Below the pieces are notes generated by a model, which saw only the letters and a list, made by a program, of their open reading frames with translations, searched no databases and was not told where the DNA came from. The position numbers and the translations under genes were made by a program. From assembly GCF_024054565.1 (NCBI RefSeq), contig NZ_JAMXLR010000051.1, positions 186,001 to 250,000 of the forward strand: a stretch of DNA of 64,000 nucleotides, given 5' to 3'. This stretch comes from Aeoliella straminimaris. GTDB lineage: Bacteria; Planctomycetota; Planctomycetia; Pirellulales; Lacipirellulaceae. Below, piece by piece: positions 44,351 to 52,954 of the stretch (position 1 is its first letter; every line of letters starts with the position of its first letter).

Positions 44351-44406
44351 GAATGAACAATGATCAATGCGATTGGTCATTGGGTATTTGGTCGTTCGTC
44401 ATTCAC
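44351..44406. repeat. AATGA-type inverted repeat in the DUF1549-DUF1501 spacer
   Basis: GAATGA (44351) pairs with TCATTC, and AATGATCAAT nearly with ATTGGTCATT. It is another member of the AATGAC-type spacer repeats of this window. Confidence 0.6.
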
Positions 44407-44423
44407 TTTTCGGAGCCCCCGCA

Positions 44424-45725
44424 ATGCTTTACCGCCTTCAACATCACATCCGCGCCACGGCCAATCGACATGGCATTACTTCGCGGAGGGACTTCCTGCG
44501 TGCCGTGGGCGTGGCTGGGGCCGCGGTAGGTGCGGTGAGTTGGACCGACGCCATCGCCCTGGCGGCCGACGATCTGCGGAAGCGCAACAAGGCGTGCATC
44601 CTGCTGTGGATGGCGGGCGGACCGAGCCAGTTTGAGACCTTCAGTCCCAAGCCCGACCATGCCAACGGGGGCGAGACCAAGGCCATCTCCACCGCGGTAT
44701 CGGGCATTCAGATTGCCGAAAACCTGCCCCGCGTGGCCGACGTGATGGACGAGATCGCCATCATCCGCTCGATGACCAGCAAGGAAGGCAGCCACCCGCG
44801 GGCCAGTTTCTACATGCACCACGGCTATCTGCCGATGGGTGGGGTGAAGTTCCCCACGCTCGGCTCGAACGTCGCCCATCAGATTGGCGATGCGGCCTGC
44901 GAACTGCCGAGCTTCGTGCGGATTGGCGGCCGCGGGCAGGGCTCCGGCAATGCGGGGTTCCTGGGCGTCGATTACGATCCGCTGATCCTGCAGAACGCCG
45001 ACCGCCCGCCGGCCAACAGCGAGCCGACCACCAGCCGCGATCGCTACACTCGTCGGCTGGGCCTGTTGCAGAGCCTGGATAACGACTTTGCGGCGGCCGA
45101 GGGAACCGACCTGGTGCACGACCATCGCAAGCTGGTCGACGCGGCCAGCGAGATGATCCTCAGCCCCAAAATGGAGGCCTTCGACATCGAGCGCGAGTCG
45201 TCCGCCATGCGCGACGCGTATGGCCGGACCAACTTTGGCTCGAGTTGCCTGATGGCGCGGCGATTGATCGAGCGCGGCGTGACGTTCGTCGAGGTAAACG
45301 TCGGCGGCTGGGACACGCACGACAACAACTTCGAGCGAGTGGCCAACCTCACCGGACAAATCGATCAGCCAATGGCGCAACTGATTGCCGACCTGCGTCA
45401 ACGCGGCATGCTGGACGACACGCTGGTGGTCTGGATGGGCGAGTTCGGCCGCACGCCCAAGATCAACGGTCGCAACGGCCGCGACCACTACCCACGGGCG
45501 TTCAACGTCGCCCTGGCCGGCGGGGGCGTGCGGGGCGGGCAGGTGATTGGCGAGACCAACGCGGCCGGCACCGACGTGACGGAGCGCCCCGTGCAGGTGA
45601 AGGATCTGTTCGCTAGCATCTACACGCTGCTGGGCATCGACCCGAGCCACGAGAACATGAGCCTCATCGGCCGTCCCATCCAACTGGTGGACGAAGGCGA
45701 AGCGGTCGAGGAGTTGTGGTCGTAG
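44424..45725 (+). CDS. DUF1501 protein, Tat-exported
   Basis: The likely start is the ATG at 44424 (MLYRLQHHIRATANRHGITS). The twin-arginine signal SRRDFLRAVGVAGAAVGAVSW near residues 20-40 indicates Tat export, i.e. folding in the cytoplasm, possibly with a cofactor. The 433-residue sulfatase/alkaline-phosphatase-like DUF1501 domain follows, with ILLWMAGGPSQFETFSPKP, NVGGWDTHDNNF and VVWMGEFGRTPKINGRNGRDH, whose Asp/His set suggests metal binding. It forms the standard planctomycete pair with the upstream DUF1549 gene (about 80 bases apart). Confidence 0.94.
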   Translation: MLYRLQHHIRATANRHGITSRRDFLRAVGVAGAAVGAVSWTDAIALAADDLRKRNKACILLWMAGGPSQFETFSPKPDHANGGETKAISTAVSGIQIAENLPRVADVMDEIAIIRSMTSKEGSHPRASFYMHHGYLPMGGVKFPTLGSNVAHQIGDAACELPSFVRIGGRGQGSGNAGFLGVDYDPLILQNADRPPANSEPTTSRDRYTRRLGLLQSLDNDFAAAEGTDLVHDHRKLVDAASEMILSPKMEAFDIERESSAMRDAYGRTNFGSSCLMARRLIERGVTFVEVNVGGWDTHDNNFERVANLTGQIDQPMAQLIADLRQRGMLDDTLVVWMGEFGRTPKINGRNGRDHYPRAFNVALAGGGVRGGQVIGETNAAGTDVTERPVQVKDLFASIYTLLGIDPSHENMSLIGRPIQLVDEGEAVEELWS

Positions 45726-45944
45726 AACGACCAAACAGTGTCACGGCTGGAAGCTCGAATACCCAAGCCCCCGCACTCGCCAACTCTTAACACGCTCCAC
45801 ACGCGATTCTTCCGTCGTTAATCCTCCTACTGAATGACATTTACGATGTTGCGGTCTTTTAAGGGGCTCGACGCGCATGCTGTTTTTGCGCGATAATCAT
45901 GGGGTGTTTGGCATCGTCCTGCAAACCCCTGCGATCCCAGAATC

Positions 45945-46475
45945 TTGAAAAAGCCCGATCCCAAATCTCTTCCTGTCATTGGCTGGCGCGAATGGGTCTC
46001 CCTGCCGGACTTGGGAGTGGATAAGGTCAAGGCGAAGATCGACACAGGGGCTCGCTCCAGTAGCCTGCACGCCTTCGATATGGTGGTGTTCGAGCGGGAC
46101 GGCAAGCCTTTTGTCCGCTTTAAGGTCCACCCCATCCAGCGGAGCAGCCGGGAAACCATCGAGGTGGAAGCCCCCGTGCTCGAATTCCGCAAGGTCCGCA
46201 GCTCCAGCGGCCACGCCAAGAAACGGCCGGTGATCGTCACCACGGTCGAGGCGCTCGGCACCTCGTGGCCCATCGAATTGACGCTCGCCAACCGCGACGA
46301 GATGGGATTTCGCATGCTGCTGGGACGCGAAGCCGTGCGGGGGCGAATGCTGGTGGACGCTGGCGCCTCGTATTTCGGAGGCAAGCCGGCGCAGGCCAAA
46401 CGCAAATCGGTTAAGAAGAAAAAAAAGAAACTCGCGAAGCCTTCGGGCAAAGATCGGAAAGAGAAAAATTCATGA
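45945..46475 (+). CDS. RimB-like ATP-dependent zinc protease family protein
   Basis: The frame begins at a TTG at 45945; no earlier start fits. The 176-residue protein has the family block GWREWVSLPDLGVDKVKAKI, then DTGARSSSLHAFD, with the DTGA aspartic-protease-like motif, and LLGREAVRGRMLVDAG at the end of the domain. A Lys-rich tail (KRKSVKKKKKKLAKPSGKDR) follows. Family knowledge: RimB-type proteins are retropepsin-like or zinc proteases that work with RimK ligases, possibly trimming the added residues. Its TGA overlaps the ATG of the RimK-like gene (ATGA), so it is the first gene of a coupled operon. Confidence 0.9.
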   Translation: MKKPDPKSLPVIGWREWVSLPDLGVDKVKAKIDTGARSSSLHAFDMVVFERDGKPFVRFKVHPIQRSSRETIEVEAPVLEFRKVRSSSGHAKKRPVIVTTVEALGTSWPIELTLANRDEMGFRMLLGREAVRGRMLVDAGASYFGGKPAQAKRKSVKKKKKKLAKPSGKDRKEKNS

Positions 46476-47677
46476 AGCTCGGCATCCTCTCACGCAGCCG
46501 TAACTGCTATAGCACTCGCCGCCTCCGCGAAGCGGCCGAGCAGCGTGGCCACCAGGCTAAGGTGCTCGACACGCTGAAGTTCGCCATCGATCTGGAGGAG
46601 GGCGAGCCCGACCTGTACTTCCGGCAGAAGCACCTGAGCCACTACGACGCGGTGCTGCCGCGGATCGGCGCGTCGATCACCTACTTCGGCACCGCCGTGG
46701 TGCGACAGTTCGAGCAGATGGACGTGTTCGCCGCCAATTCGTCGGCTGGCATCGCCAACTCTCGCGACAAGCTCCGCTCGCTGCAGATCCTCAGCAAGCA
46801 TCAGATCGGCATCCCCCAGACGACGTTCGTCCGCGACAAGAAGGACGTGCTGCCGGCCATCGAACGCGTGGGCGGCGCACCGGTCATCATCAAACTGCTC
46901 GAAGGCACCCAGGGCGTGGGCGTGATCCTGGCCGACTCGGTGAAAATTGCCGAGGCCATCATCGAGACGCTGCAGTCCGCCCGGCAAAGTGTGCTGGTGC
47001 AAAAGTTCGTCGCCGAAAGCAAAGGTCGCGACGTGCGGGCGTTCGTGGTCGGCGACCGTGTGATTGCCGCCATGCGGCGCGTTGCACAGGGGCAGGAGTT
47101 CCGCAGCAACGTCCATCGTGGCGGGCGGACGGAGGTGGTTGAGCTAGACGACACCTACGCCGCCACCGCCGTGCGGGCCGCGCAGATCATGGGCCTCCGC
47201 ATCGCCGGTGTCGACATGCTGGAGAGCAACAGCGGTCCGCAAATCATGGAAGTGAACTCGTCGCCCGGGCTCGAAGGCATCGAGACCTGCACGCAGCTCG
47301 ACATTGCCGGCGCGGTGATCGACTACATTGCCGCCCAGGTCGACTTCCCCGAAATCGATCTCCGCCAGCGACTCACGGTGAGCACCGGCTACGGCGTGAC
47401 CGAAATCCACATTCCCGATGGCTCGGAGTACATCGGCAAGACCGTGCAGGAGTCGGGCTTGCGGGAAAAGGACATCAACGCGCTGACGCTCTATCGCGGC
47501 ACTACCGTGATACCCAACCCACGAGCCGACCGGCAACTCGAAGCGGGCGACCGGCTGTTGTGCTTTGGTAAGCTAGAACGTATGCGGGACATGGTGCCCG
47601 AGAAGACCAGGCGGCGGCGACGACCGAAGATCAAAGACTTGCCGCCACAGGAAGACCACCACGAAGAGAACTCGTAA
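46472..47677 (+). CDS. RimK-type ATP-grasp ligase fused to a TrkA_C domain
   Basis: This 401-residue protein has the RimK N-domain (MKLGILSRSRNCYSTRRLRE), ATP-grasp parts (PVIIKLLEGTQGVGVILAD) and the metal-binding MEVNSSPGLEGIE near residues 257-269. From about residue 308 a TrkA_C (RCK_C) domain is fused: ITEIHIPDGSEYIGKTVQES-like sequence, then NALTLYRGTTVIPNPRADRQL and LEAGDRLLCFG. RimK enzymes add amino acids to a protein or small molecule; the TrkA_C domain normally senses small ligands, so ligation may be ligand-controlled. It is coupled to genes on both sides by start-stop overlaps. Confidence 0.93.
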   Translation: MKLGILSRSRNCYSTRRLREAAEQRGHQAKVLDTLKFAIDLEEGEPDLYFRQKHLSHYDAVLPRIGASITYFGTAVVRQFEQMDVFAANSSAGIANSRDKLRSLQILSKHQIGIPQTTFVRDKKDVLPAIERVGGAPVIIKLLEGTQGVGVILADSVKIAEAIIETLQSARQSVLVQKFVAESKGRDVRAFVVGDRVIAAMRRVAQGQEFRSNVHRGGRTEVVELDDTYAATAVRAAQIMGLRIAGVDMLESNSGPQIMEVNSSPGLEGIETCTQLDIAGAVIDYIAAQVDFPEIDLRQRLTVSTGYGVTEIHIPDGSEYIGKTVQESGLREKDINALTLYRGTTVIPNPRADRQLEAGDRLLCFGKLERMRDMVPEKTRRRRRPKIKDLPPQEDHHEENS

Positions 47678-48771
47678 TGAAGCGGGCACTTGAAGCGAAG
47701 TCCGTAGGTGACTGGAACGGCCAACGCATCGCGCCGGGCGAAGCCCGCGATATCCGCTTGGCCGTTTCCGAAAGCTACAGCGGCATGACGGTCCGCATCC
47801 CGATCCATGTCCGCCGCAGTCACAACGACGGACCAACCGTGTTCGTCACGGCCGCCCTGCATGGCGACGAGATCAATGGCACCGGCGCCATTCGGCAACT
47901 GATTCAGGACGAGCACTTGGAGCTCACCAGCGGAGCCTTGGTGCTGGTGCCGGTGCTGAACCTGCTGGGCTTCGACCGCCACTCGCGGTACCTGCCCGAC
48001 CGGCGCGACCTGAACCGCTCGTTCCCGGGCTCGCCCGAGGGGAGCCTGGCAAGCCGCATGGCGCGGACTATCTTCGACGAAATCGTCGCCCGCGGCGACT
48101 ACGGCATCGACCTGCACACCGCCGCCGCGCGACGGACCAATTACCCAAACGTCCGCGGCGATCTGTCGAATCCCGAAGTGCTGCGCATCGCCGAGGCGTT
48201 CGGCTGCGACTTCATCATCAACGGCAAAGGTCCTGCGGGCGCGTTCCGCCGCGAGGCGTCCGCCGCCGGCCGCCCGAGCATCATCCTCGAAGGGGGCGAA
48301 GTCTGTAAAGTCGAGCCGGCCATCGTCGAAACGGCCGTGCGAGGCGTCCGCAACGTGCTGGCCGAGCTCGGCATGATCGAGGACCCGCCCGAGCGGCCCG
48401 ACTACCAGGTGACCATCGAGAAGACCAAGTGGGTGCGTGCCGAACGGGGCGGCTTCTTGCAGTTCCACGTCCAGCCGGGCGAGATGATCGAGCAGGACCA
48501 GCCACTAGCCACCAACACCAACCTGCTGGGCCACGAGCGGAGCGTGCTCACGGCACCATTCGATGCGGTGGTGATCGGGATGACGACGCTACCAGCCGTG
48601 AGCCCCGGCGAATCGGTCTGCCATCTCGGCCAACTGCCCAAAGGCACCCGCGCCAAACGGATCGCCAAACACCGCGCGGCAGAAGACAGCCTGGAAGGCC
48701 GCCTGGTGGAAGAATTGGGCACCAACGTCATGGTGGTCGAGTGGGAAGACGAAGTCGAAAGCGACGACTAA
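47677..48771 (+). CDS. aspartoacylase/succinylglutamate desuccinylase-type deacylase
   Basis: The ATG shares its first base with the last base of the RimK stop (TAATG). The 364-residue zinc enzyme has ALHGDEINGTG (His62 and Glu65 as metal ligands), GIDLHTAAARRTNYPNVRG (third ligand His) and IILEGGE with the catalytic Glu. The last 100 residues form a barrel-like domain (GGFLQFHVQPGEMIEQDQPL). It hydrolyses N-acyl amino acids or peptides, so in this operon it may remove or recycle what the ligase adds. The in-operon role is inference from context. Confidence 0.92.
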   Translation: MKRALEAKSVGDWNGQRIAPGEARDIRLAVSESYSGMTVRIPIHVRRSHNDGPTVFVTAALHGDEINGTGAIRQLIQDEHLELTSGALVLVPVLNLLGFDRHSRYLPDRRDLNRSFPGSPEGSLASRMARTIFDEIVARGDYGIDLHTAAARRTNYPNVRGDLSNPEVLRIAEAFGCDFIINGKGPAGAFRREASAAGRPSIILEGGEVCKVEPAIVETAVRGVRNVLAELGMIEDPPERPDYQVTIEKTKWVRAERGGFLQFHVQPGEMIEQDQPLATNTNLLGHERSVLTAPFDAVVIGMTTLPAVSPGESVCHLGQLPKGTRAKRIAKHRAAEDSLEGRLVEELGTNVMVVEWEDEVESDD

Positions 48772-49210
48772 CGTTTTCACTTTACCCTTCCAATCGTGCC
48801 ATCCTTTCACCCTCCCCCCGGGAGGGTCGCGGTCTCAGCCGCGGGGAGGGTGCGGAGCCAAGAACACCTAAGCATCAGCCATCGCTATGAAGCTGCGTCC
48901 GTTGGGCGGGCCTGGATTTCAGCCACAGATGAACACCGATTGGCACGGATGCGGGTGTTCTCGTCCACCACCACCCAGCTCCGAAGGAGCGAAATAGGAT
49001 AGCCCAGGGTAAGTGGAGGCGAGGAACGAGCCAAACGCCGCCCTGGGTTTAATAGGTGAATGTCTCGGCGGTCGAGGAACAGATTCTCCATCCGCCGGAG
49101 CGTGGCCGAGACCGCAATGGGCCGCAGTTTGCACTTGGGATAGCGTTGGTCCTGCGCACCCTCCCCGCGGCAAATGCAGCCGCGACCCTCCCAGAGGCAG
49201 GGTAAATACA
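48772..49210. other. repeat-bearing spacer, no gene seen
   Basis: Starts with GGGAGGGTC/GGGGAGGGT-type GC hairpin sequence, contains an ATGAACACCGATTGGCACGG stretch and then the two-hairpin repeat (48975-49125). No ribosome site or coding frame is convincing. Convergent neighbours may use its hairpins to end transcription. Confidence 0.6.
48975..49125. repeat. two-hairpin dispersed repeat, copy 2
   Basis: Short hairpin GCTCC-GAA-GGAGC (48978-48990), longer hairpin GCCCAGGG (49002-49009) with CCCTGGG (49041-49047), and tail GCGGTCGAGGAACAGATTC...GGCCGAGACCGCAATGGGCCGC. The shared core strings are GTAAGTG, GCGAGG-ACGAGCC and AAACGCC. Confidence 0.8.
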
Positions 49211-50914
49211 CTACTCAACCGAGCCTTCCTCACACCCGAGCGCCGTCTTCACATCGCTCAGCTTCTCTCGGAGTAGCGCGATCTGCTTTTCGAACGACTT
49301 CTCGTCCGTATCGACGCGTTTGATGATCCGCTCGCCGCCCGAGATGATGGTCTTGGCGGTGGTGCGGATCGAGTCGAGGTTCGCCGCGCGTTTTTCGATT
49401 TCCAGTACCGCGCGGTCGATCGTCTCGAAGTCGACTTTTTGCGATTCGGTGCTGCCTGCCTGGCGGACCGAGATCGCGCGGGCGGTGACCATCGCGGCGC
49501 GGAGCCAGAGGTCGGTCGAAGGGTCCTCGGGATCCCAGACGCAGACGATGTCGCTGCCGAAGTGCTGGAAGGTTTCGATGCCGGTGGGCGCCAGGCGGCG
49601 GGAAAAGACGAACAGGCCGATACCCGCGTCGCGGTTCTTGCGAGCGATCTCCAGTTCCTCGCGAGCGGAGGCCAACGTGTAGCCGCCGTGCTGTTTGGCT
49701 TCGACCACGATTCTCTCGCCGGCCGCCACACAACTGGGGCCAAGCTCCACAACGCAGTCGCCCTTCTTGCAGTTCTTGATCAGGCCGGTCGTCGCGCCGG
49801 TGGGCGTCACAATGTCGCCGGCGTGCTGGGCCTCGCGGGCGACGAACTCGTAAACCGCGTCTTCGAACACCTCGCCATGCCGAGTGGAACGCTCGGCCTC
49901 TTTGCGGGCGGTGGTGATCTCGGCCAGGGCCACTTTCACCTGCTGCTGGAACTCGACGTTCTTCTTGTCGGCCTCGGCCAACAGTTCGTGCAGTTCCTTC
50001 TTCAAGCGGTAGAGCGGCGAGCCATCTTCGTCGAGCGTCAGGTTCTTGTGAATCGCCCCCTGCGTGGCTTCGAGCATCTCCTTCAGCCGCGACAAGGCAG
50101 AGGTGTTGTTGTCGAGCGAGAATTCGCTGGTGATGGTCTTCTGCGCGCGATCGACATTCTGCACCAACCGGCTGAGGGCCGAGCCGTCGTCGTCGAGCGA
50201 GAACTCCTTGACCACCTCGTCGATCTTTTCCTTCAGGTCCTTGGTCAGGTCGCCATGCTTGGTGTTGAGCTCGGCAACCAGCCGCGCCAATGCGCCCTCG
50301 CGATTGTCGAGCGAGAACTCTTTCAGCACCTTCTCGCTCTGCTGGGTGAGTTGCCCTTCGACGGCCTGACGCAGCGCGGCCAGCAGGCCCTCGGACTGCG
50401 CGGGGTCGAGCATCTTCATCAGCGGGCTTTCACGGCCGACGTGCGTGAGCATGGTGCGGGCGAGGTTTGAATTCTCGCCGTCGATCTGGTCTCGCATCAG
50501 CTTCGCGAGCTCACCATCCTGCGAGACCAAACGCCCCACGCGTTCGTTAAACCGCCCGTCGCTGGGATCGAAATACTCCTTGAGCGTGCGATTGAGCTGC
50601 TCGCCGGTGTTTTTGGAATAGTGCTCGAGTGTCTGCGAAAGCGTGCCCAATAGCTGCGAGGTCTCGCGGCGTAACAGATCGGCGTCGAGTCGGGTGTTGG
50701 CGTGCCGCAGCGCCATGACACCGATTCGCAGGGCGTCGAGGGCAAACGTGTTGCGGGTTCCAAGTTCCTCCTGCTCCAGCAAGGCTTCGATCACTTCGCG
50801 GTCGCGGACCACCAGTTCCAGCGGCAATTCACGCGGCAACTCGCCATCGCGGGCAGACTTGGGCAGGCGGAACAGCAGCGGTTCGGTGGAAGAATCGGTC
50901 GACGAGCTGGCCAC
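49211..50914 (-). CDS. helical repeat protein with PD-(D/E)XK-nuclease-like domain
   Basis: GTG start at 50914 with AAGGAG nine bases upstream; 567 residues, no signal. Residues about 115-305 hold six copies of a short unit of the type F-S-L-D-N-x-x-x-A-L-S-R-L (e.g. FSLDNREGALARL at 200, FSLDDDGSALSRL at 238, FSLDNNTSALSRL at 265, LTLDEDGSPLYRL at 292) separated by helices. Residues 345-440 look like a restriction-endonuclease fold: an acidic helix (HGEVFEDAVYEFV), GDCVVELG with Asp386, then IVVEAKQHGG with the Glu405-x-Lys407 pair, and IGLFVF. A coiled-coil tail (500-560) follows. DUF2130 and RmuC proteins have comparable coiled-coil plus nuclease layouts, but this protein is not clearly either. 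Likely DNA-acting, possibly defence or repair; function unproven. Confidence 0.82.
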   Translation of the reverse strand: MASSSTDSSTEPLLFRLPKSARDGELPRELPLELVVRDREVIEALLEQEELGTRNTFALDALRIGVMALRHANTRLDADLLRRETSQLLGTLSQTLEHYSKNTGEQLNRTLKEYFDPSDGRFNERVGRLVSQDGELAKLMRDQIDGENSNLARTMLTHVGRESPLMKMLDPAQSEGLLAALRQAVEGQLTQQSEKVLKEFSLDNREGALARLVAELNTKHGDLTKDLKEKIDEVVKEFSLDDDGSALSRLVQNVDRAQKTITSEFSLDNNTSALSRLKEMLEATQGAIHKNLTLDEDGSPLYRLKKELHELLAEADKKNVEFQQQVKVALAEITTARKEAERSTRHGEVFEDAVYEFVAREAQHAGDIVTPTGATTGLIKNCKKGDCVVELGPSCVAAGERIVVEAKQHGGYTLASAREELEIARKNRDAGIGLFVFSRRLAPTGIETFQHFGSDIVCVWDPEDPSTDLWLRAAMVTARAISVRQAGSTESQKVDFETIDRAVLEIEKRAANLDSIRTTAKTIISGGERIIKRVDTDEKSFEKQIALLREKLSDVKTALGCEEGSVE

Positions 50915-51255
50915 GACGGGTCTCCTTACTCGGGCGCATGAAGTGTACGTCTGTCAATATCGCGAATCGCCAGCGGAATGGCAAGTCGCTTGACTCGCAA
51001 GCCAGGAGAAATCGCCGCGGAACTAGGCAAGATATGCAAGTCACATGGCCGCGTACCCGTCATTCCGAAAACTTACCCAGCGTAGCGGTTGACGCCGCAA
51101 CACTGGGTTGAACGACGCTATCCCTTCGGGATAGAACGACTCGACTCTTCATGGTGCCGAAGCCATTGTGCCTCCCAGCGAAGGGTTGCGGCGCAGCCGC
51201 TACCCGGGTCGGCTCAAACCCGCGGCTTCCGTCGCGGGCTGGGGACGCTTTGCCC
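50915..51255. other. spacer with hairpins, no gene seen
   Basis: Between two minus-strand genes. Holds the inverted copy of the two-hairpin repeat and a further GC hairpin (CCCGCGGCTTCCGTCGCGGG, about 51220-51239). No gene is seen; the promoter of the nuclease-like gene should lie at the left end. Confidence 0.6.
51073..51134. repeat. two-hairpin repeat, copy 3, inverted
   Basis: Long hairpin ACCCAG (51075-51080) with CTGGGT (51103-51108), then short hairpin CTATCCC-TTC-GGGATAG (51118-51134). Read on the minus strand, the order (short, then long hairpin followed by GTAAG) equals copies 1 and 2; the tail is missing. Confidence 0.7.
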
Positions 51256-52083
51256 TCACTCCTTCACCGGCACCCAGGCTTCGCCGATTTCGTCAGTGGG
51301 TTGCTTGGCGACCATGTGACGTTTGGCGGCCATCGTGGGCGGCTGGGGTTGGGCGAGAGCGATCGACACGATGCGGCGAGTGCTGCCCCACACTTGGGGT
51401 TGGTCGAACCACAGGATCTGCCGCTCGCCGCGAGCCCAGCAGCGGACTTCCAACTGGCCGGCGGTCCAATCGTCGGGCACTCGAAACACCACCGACAGGG
51501 TGTGCTGCCCTTCGAGTGTGGTTTGCGACGACGGACGCAGCTGGAAGAACGCGCCGTGGCTCTCGTTGATGGTGCCGCTGACCACGATGGGACGCTTGGG
51601 TGGCAAGCGGCTAGTCGTCTTTGTCTCGGCGGTACGATCTTTCGAACCGCCCGAGATACTGGGGGTTACCTGGGCCACCACATCGCCAATAGGCATGGGC
51701 GACTGGCCACCCAGGCTGGCTTCGAAGGTTCTCGCTTTCTCCGTGGTGGTGGTGACTTGAATATCGCCGGCGTGTTCGCTGCCGAGCGTGGTTTGCGGCG
51801 CAAAGTCGTGCACCACCAATCCAGACATCCGGCCGTCGATCTCGATGGCAATCTCGTCGACCCCGCCCGCGTTGCCCTTCAGGATTCGAGCAGAAACGGG
51901 CACGGTGACTTCAATCAATCGCGCAGCGCTGGGCTGCACCGCTTCGACTACATGGTGGGCTACTAGCTGCTTGGGCAAATCGAATTGCACCACAGGGGGT
52001 TCACCCGCCAGCGCGGAACTGGCTGATACCCAAAGAAGAGGTAACAGCGCACGCCGCAACCGCGCGCCAGCAATCGGCATCAT
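51256..52083 (-). CDS. exported protein, unknown
   Basis: The ATG at 52083 has GGAGG seven bases upstream. The 275-residue protein has a signal peptide (about residues 1-27, ending SSALAG) and a beta-rich, Thr/Ser-rich mature chain without recognised motifs (for example VVQFDLPKQLVAHHVVEAV, later QILWFDQPQVWG). The two halves could be separate beta-sandwich domains. It is a stand-alone gene on the minus strand. No function is proposed. Confidence 0.75.
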   Translation of the reverse strand: MMPIAGARLRRALLPLLWVSASSALAGEPPVVQFDLPKQLVAHHVVEAVQPSAARLIEVTVPVSARILKGNAGGVDEIAIEIDGRMSGLVVHDFAPQTTLGSEHAGDIQVTTTTEKARTFEASLGGQSPMPIGDVVAQVTPSISGGSKDRTAETKTTSRLPPKRPIVVSGTINESHGAFFQLRPSSQTTLEGQHTLSVVFRVPDDWTAGQLEVRCWARGERQILWFDQPQVWGSTRRIVSIALAQPQPPTMAAKRHMVAKQPTDEIGEAWVPVKE

Positions 52084-52223
52084 CGTCTGTCCTCCATTCC
52101 ACCACGTGTTTCCATTCGAAAAGCATGCAGCCGAGAAAATCCTAAAAAGGCCGGAAGCGCCAGCACATTGGAAGCACCATCCGGGCTAACGCTTCCGGCT
52201 CACCACTTCTGCTGCAACTAAGA

Positions 52224-52916
52224 TTACGCGCGCGGTGGCCAAAAGGTTCGCGCCGCGGGCGGTGCTAGCAGTAACTCGTCGGATCTTGCGGCAACCTGCT
52301 GGCGGAATTCCGGCAACAGTTCGCCGAAGCTTTCGGGCAAACCTGGCAAGCGCACGCGATTCATCACCTGGCCCAAGCGAAACAATAGCAAACGGTCTTC
52401 GGCATAGTCGGCCACGAACTCGAGCTCCACAAACTTGTCGATGAACTCGGCCAGCCGCCCCACGGTCTTGCCGCTGAAGCCCTCGATCTGCGCGGCGACC
52501 CACCCGGCGTCGGCCTCGGACATGCGCTGGTAGTAATGGCCGAGGCGAGCTTCGTTCTGTTGCACCAATACGTCGTCCAGCAGCAGCTCGACCAGCACGT
52601 GGGCGAGGAAGCTCGCGCGAAGGTCGGTGCGTTCGCTGCAGTGCGCGACAATCCGGCGACTGAACTGCATGTTGAGCTCGACGAACGCCCTGGTCTCGTG
52701 AAACCAGCGATCGTCGTCATGATGCTGCGCAACACCTCGCGCGAGCGCGGCCACCCTCGGATCGGTGTCGTCGAACGAAGGCTCCACGTGCTTGGTGCGA
52801 CACTTGGTCCGCCGCGCCGCCACGCCCAACCAGTCGGGCACGGCCAATCCGGCAAGCCAATAGGGATCGCAGTCGTCGCGATCGATCCAACGATGAGCGT
52901 GGGTGAAGTAGTTCAA
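52224..52916 (-). CDS. ACP-phosphodiesterase-like helical protein
   Basis: Starts at TTG 52916 (MNYFTHAHRWID). The 230-residue, mostly helical protein has spaced His/Asp residues: VAQHHDDDRWFHETRAFVELN and FLAHVLVELLLDDVLV. This resembles the arrangement in AcpH, the ACP phosphodiesterase related to the HD superfamily, which starts MNFLAHLHLA. The opening Met-Asn-Tyr-Phe-x-His and the H..D...H/FH spacing are the main support; similarity is distant. If so it would remove phosphopantetheine from ACP, linking loosely to the ACP cluster in this window. Confidence 0.6.
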   Translation of the reverse strand: MNYFTHAHRWIDRDDCDPYWLAGLAVPDWLGVAARRTKCRTKHVEPSFDDTDPRVAALARGVAQHHDDDRWFHETRAFVELNMQFSRRIVAHCSERTDLRASFLAHVLVELLLDDVLVQQNEARLGHYYQRMSEADAGWVAAQIEGFSGKTVGRLAEFIDKFVELEFVADYAEDRLLLFRLGQVMNRVRLPGLPESFGELLPEFRQQVAARSDELLLAPPAARTFWPPRA

Positions 52917-52954
52917 AACGAATGCGGACTCTCGATTGCGGAATGATGGGCGAC

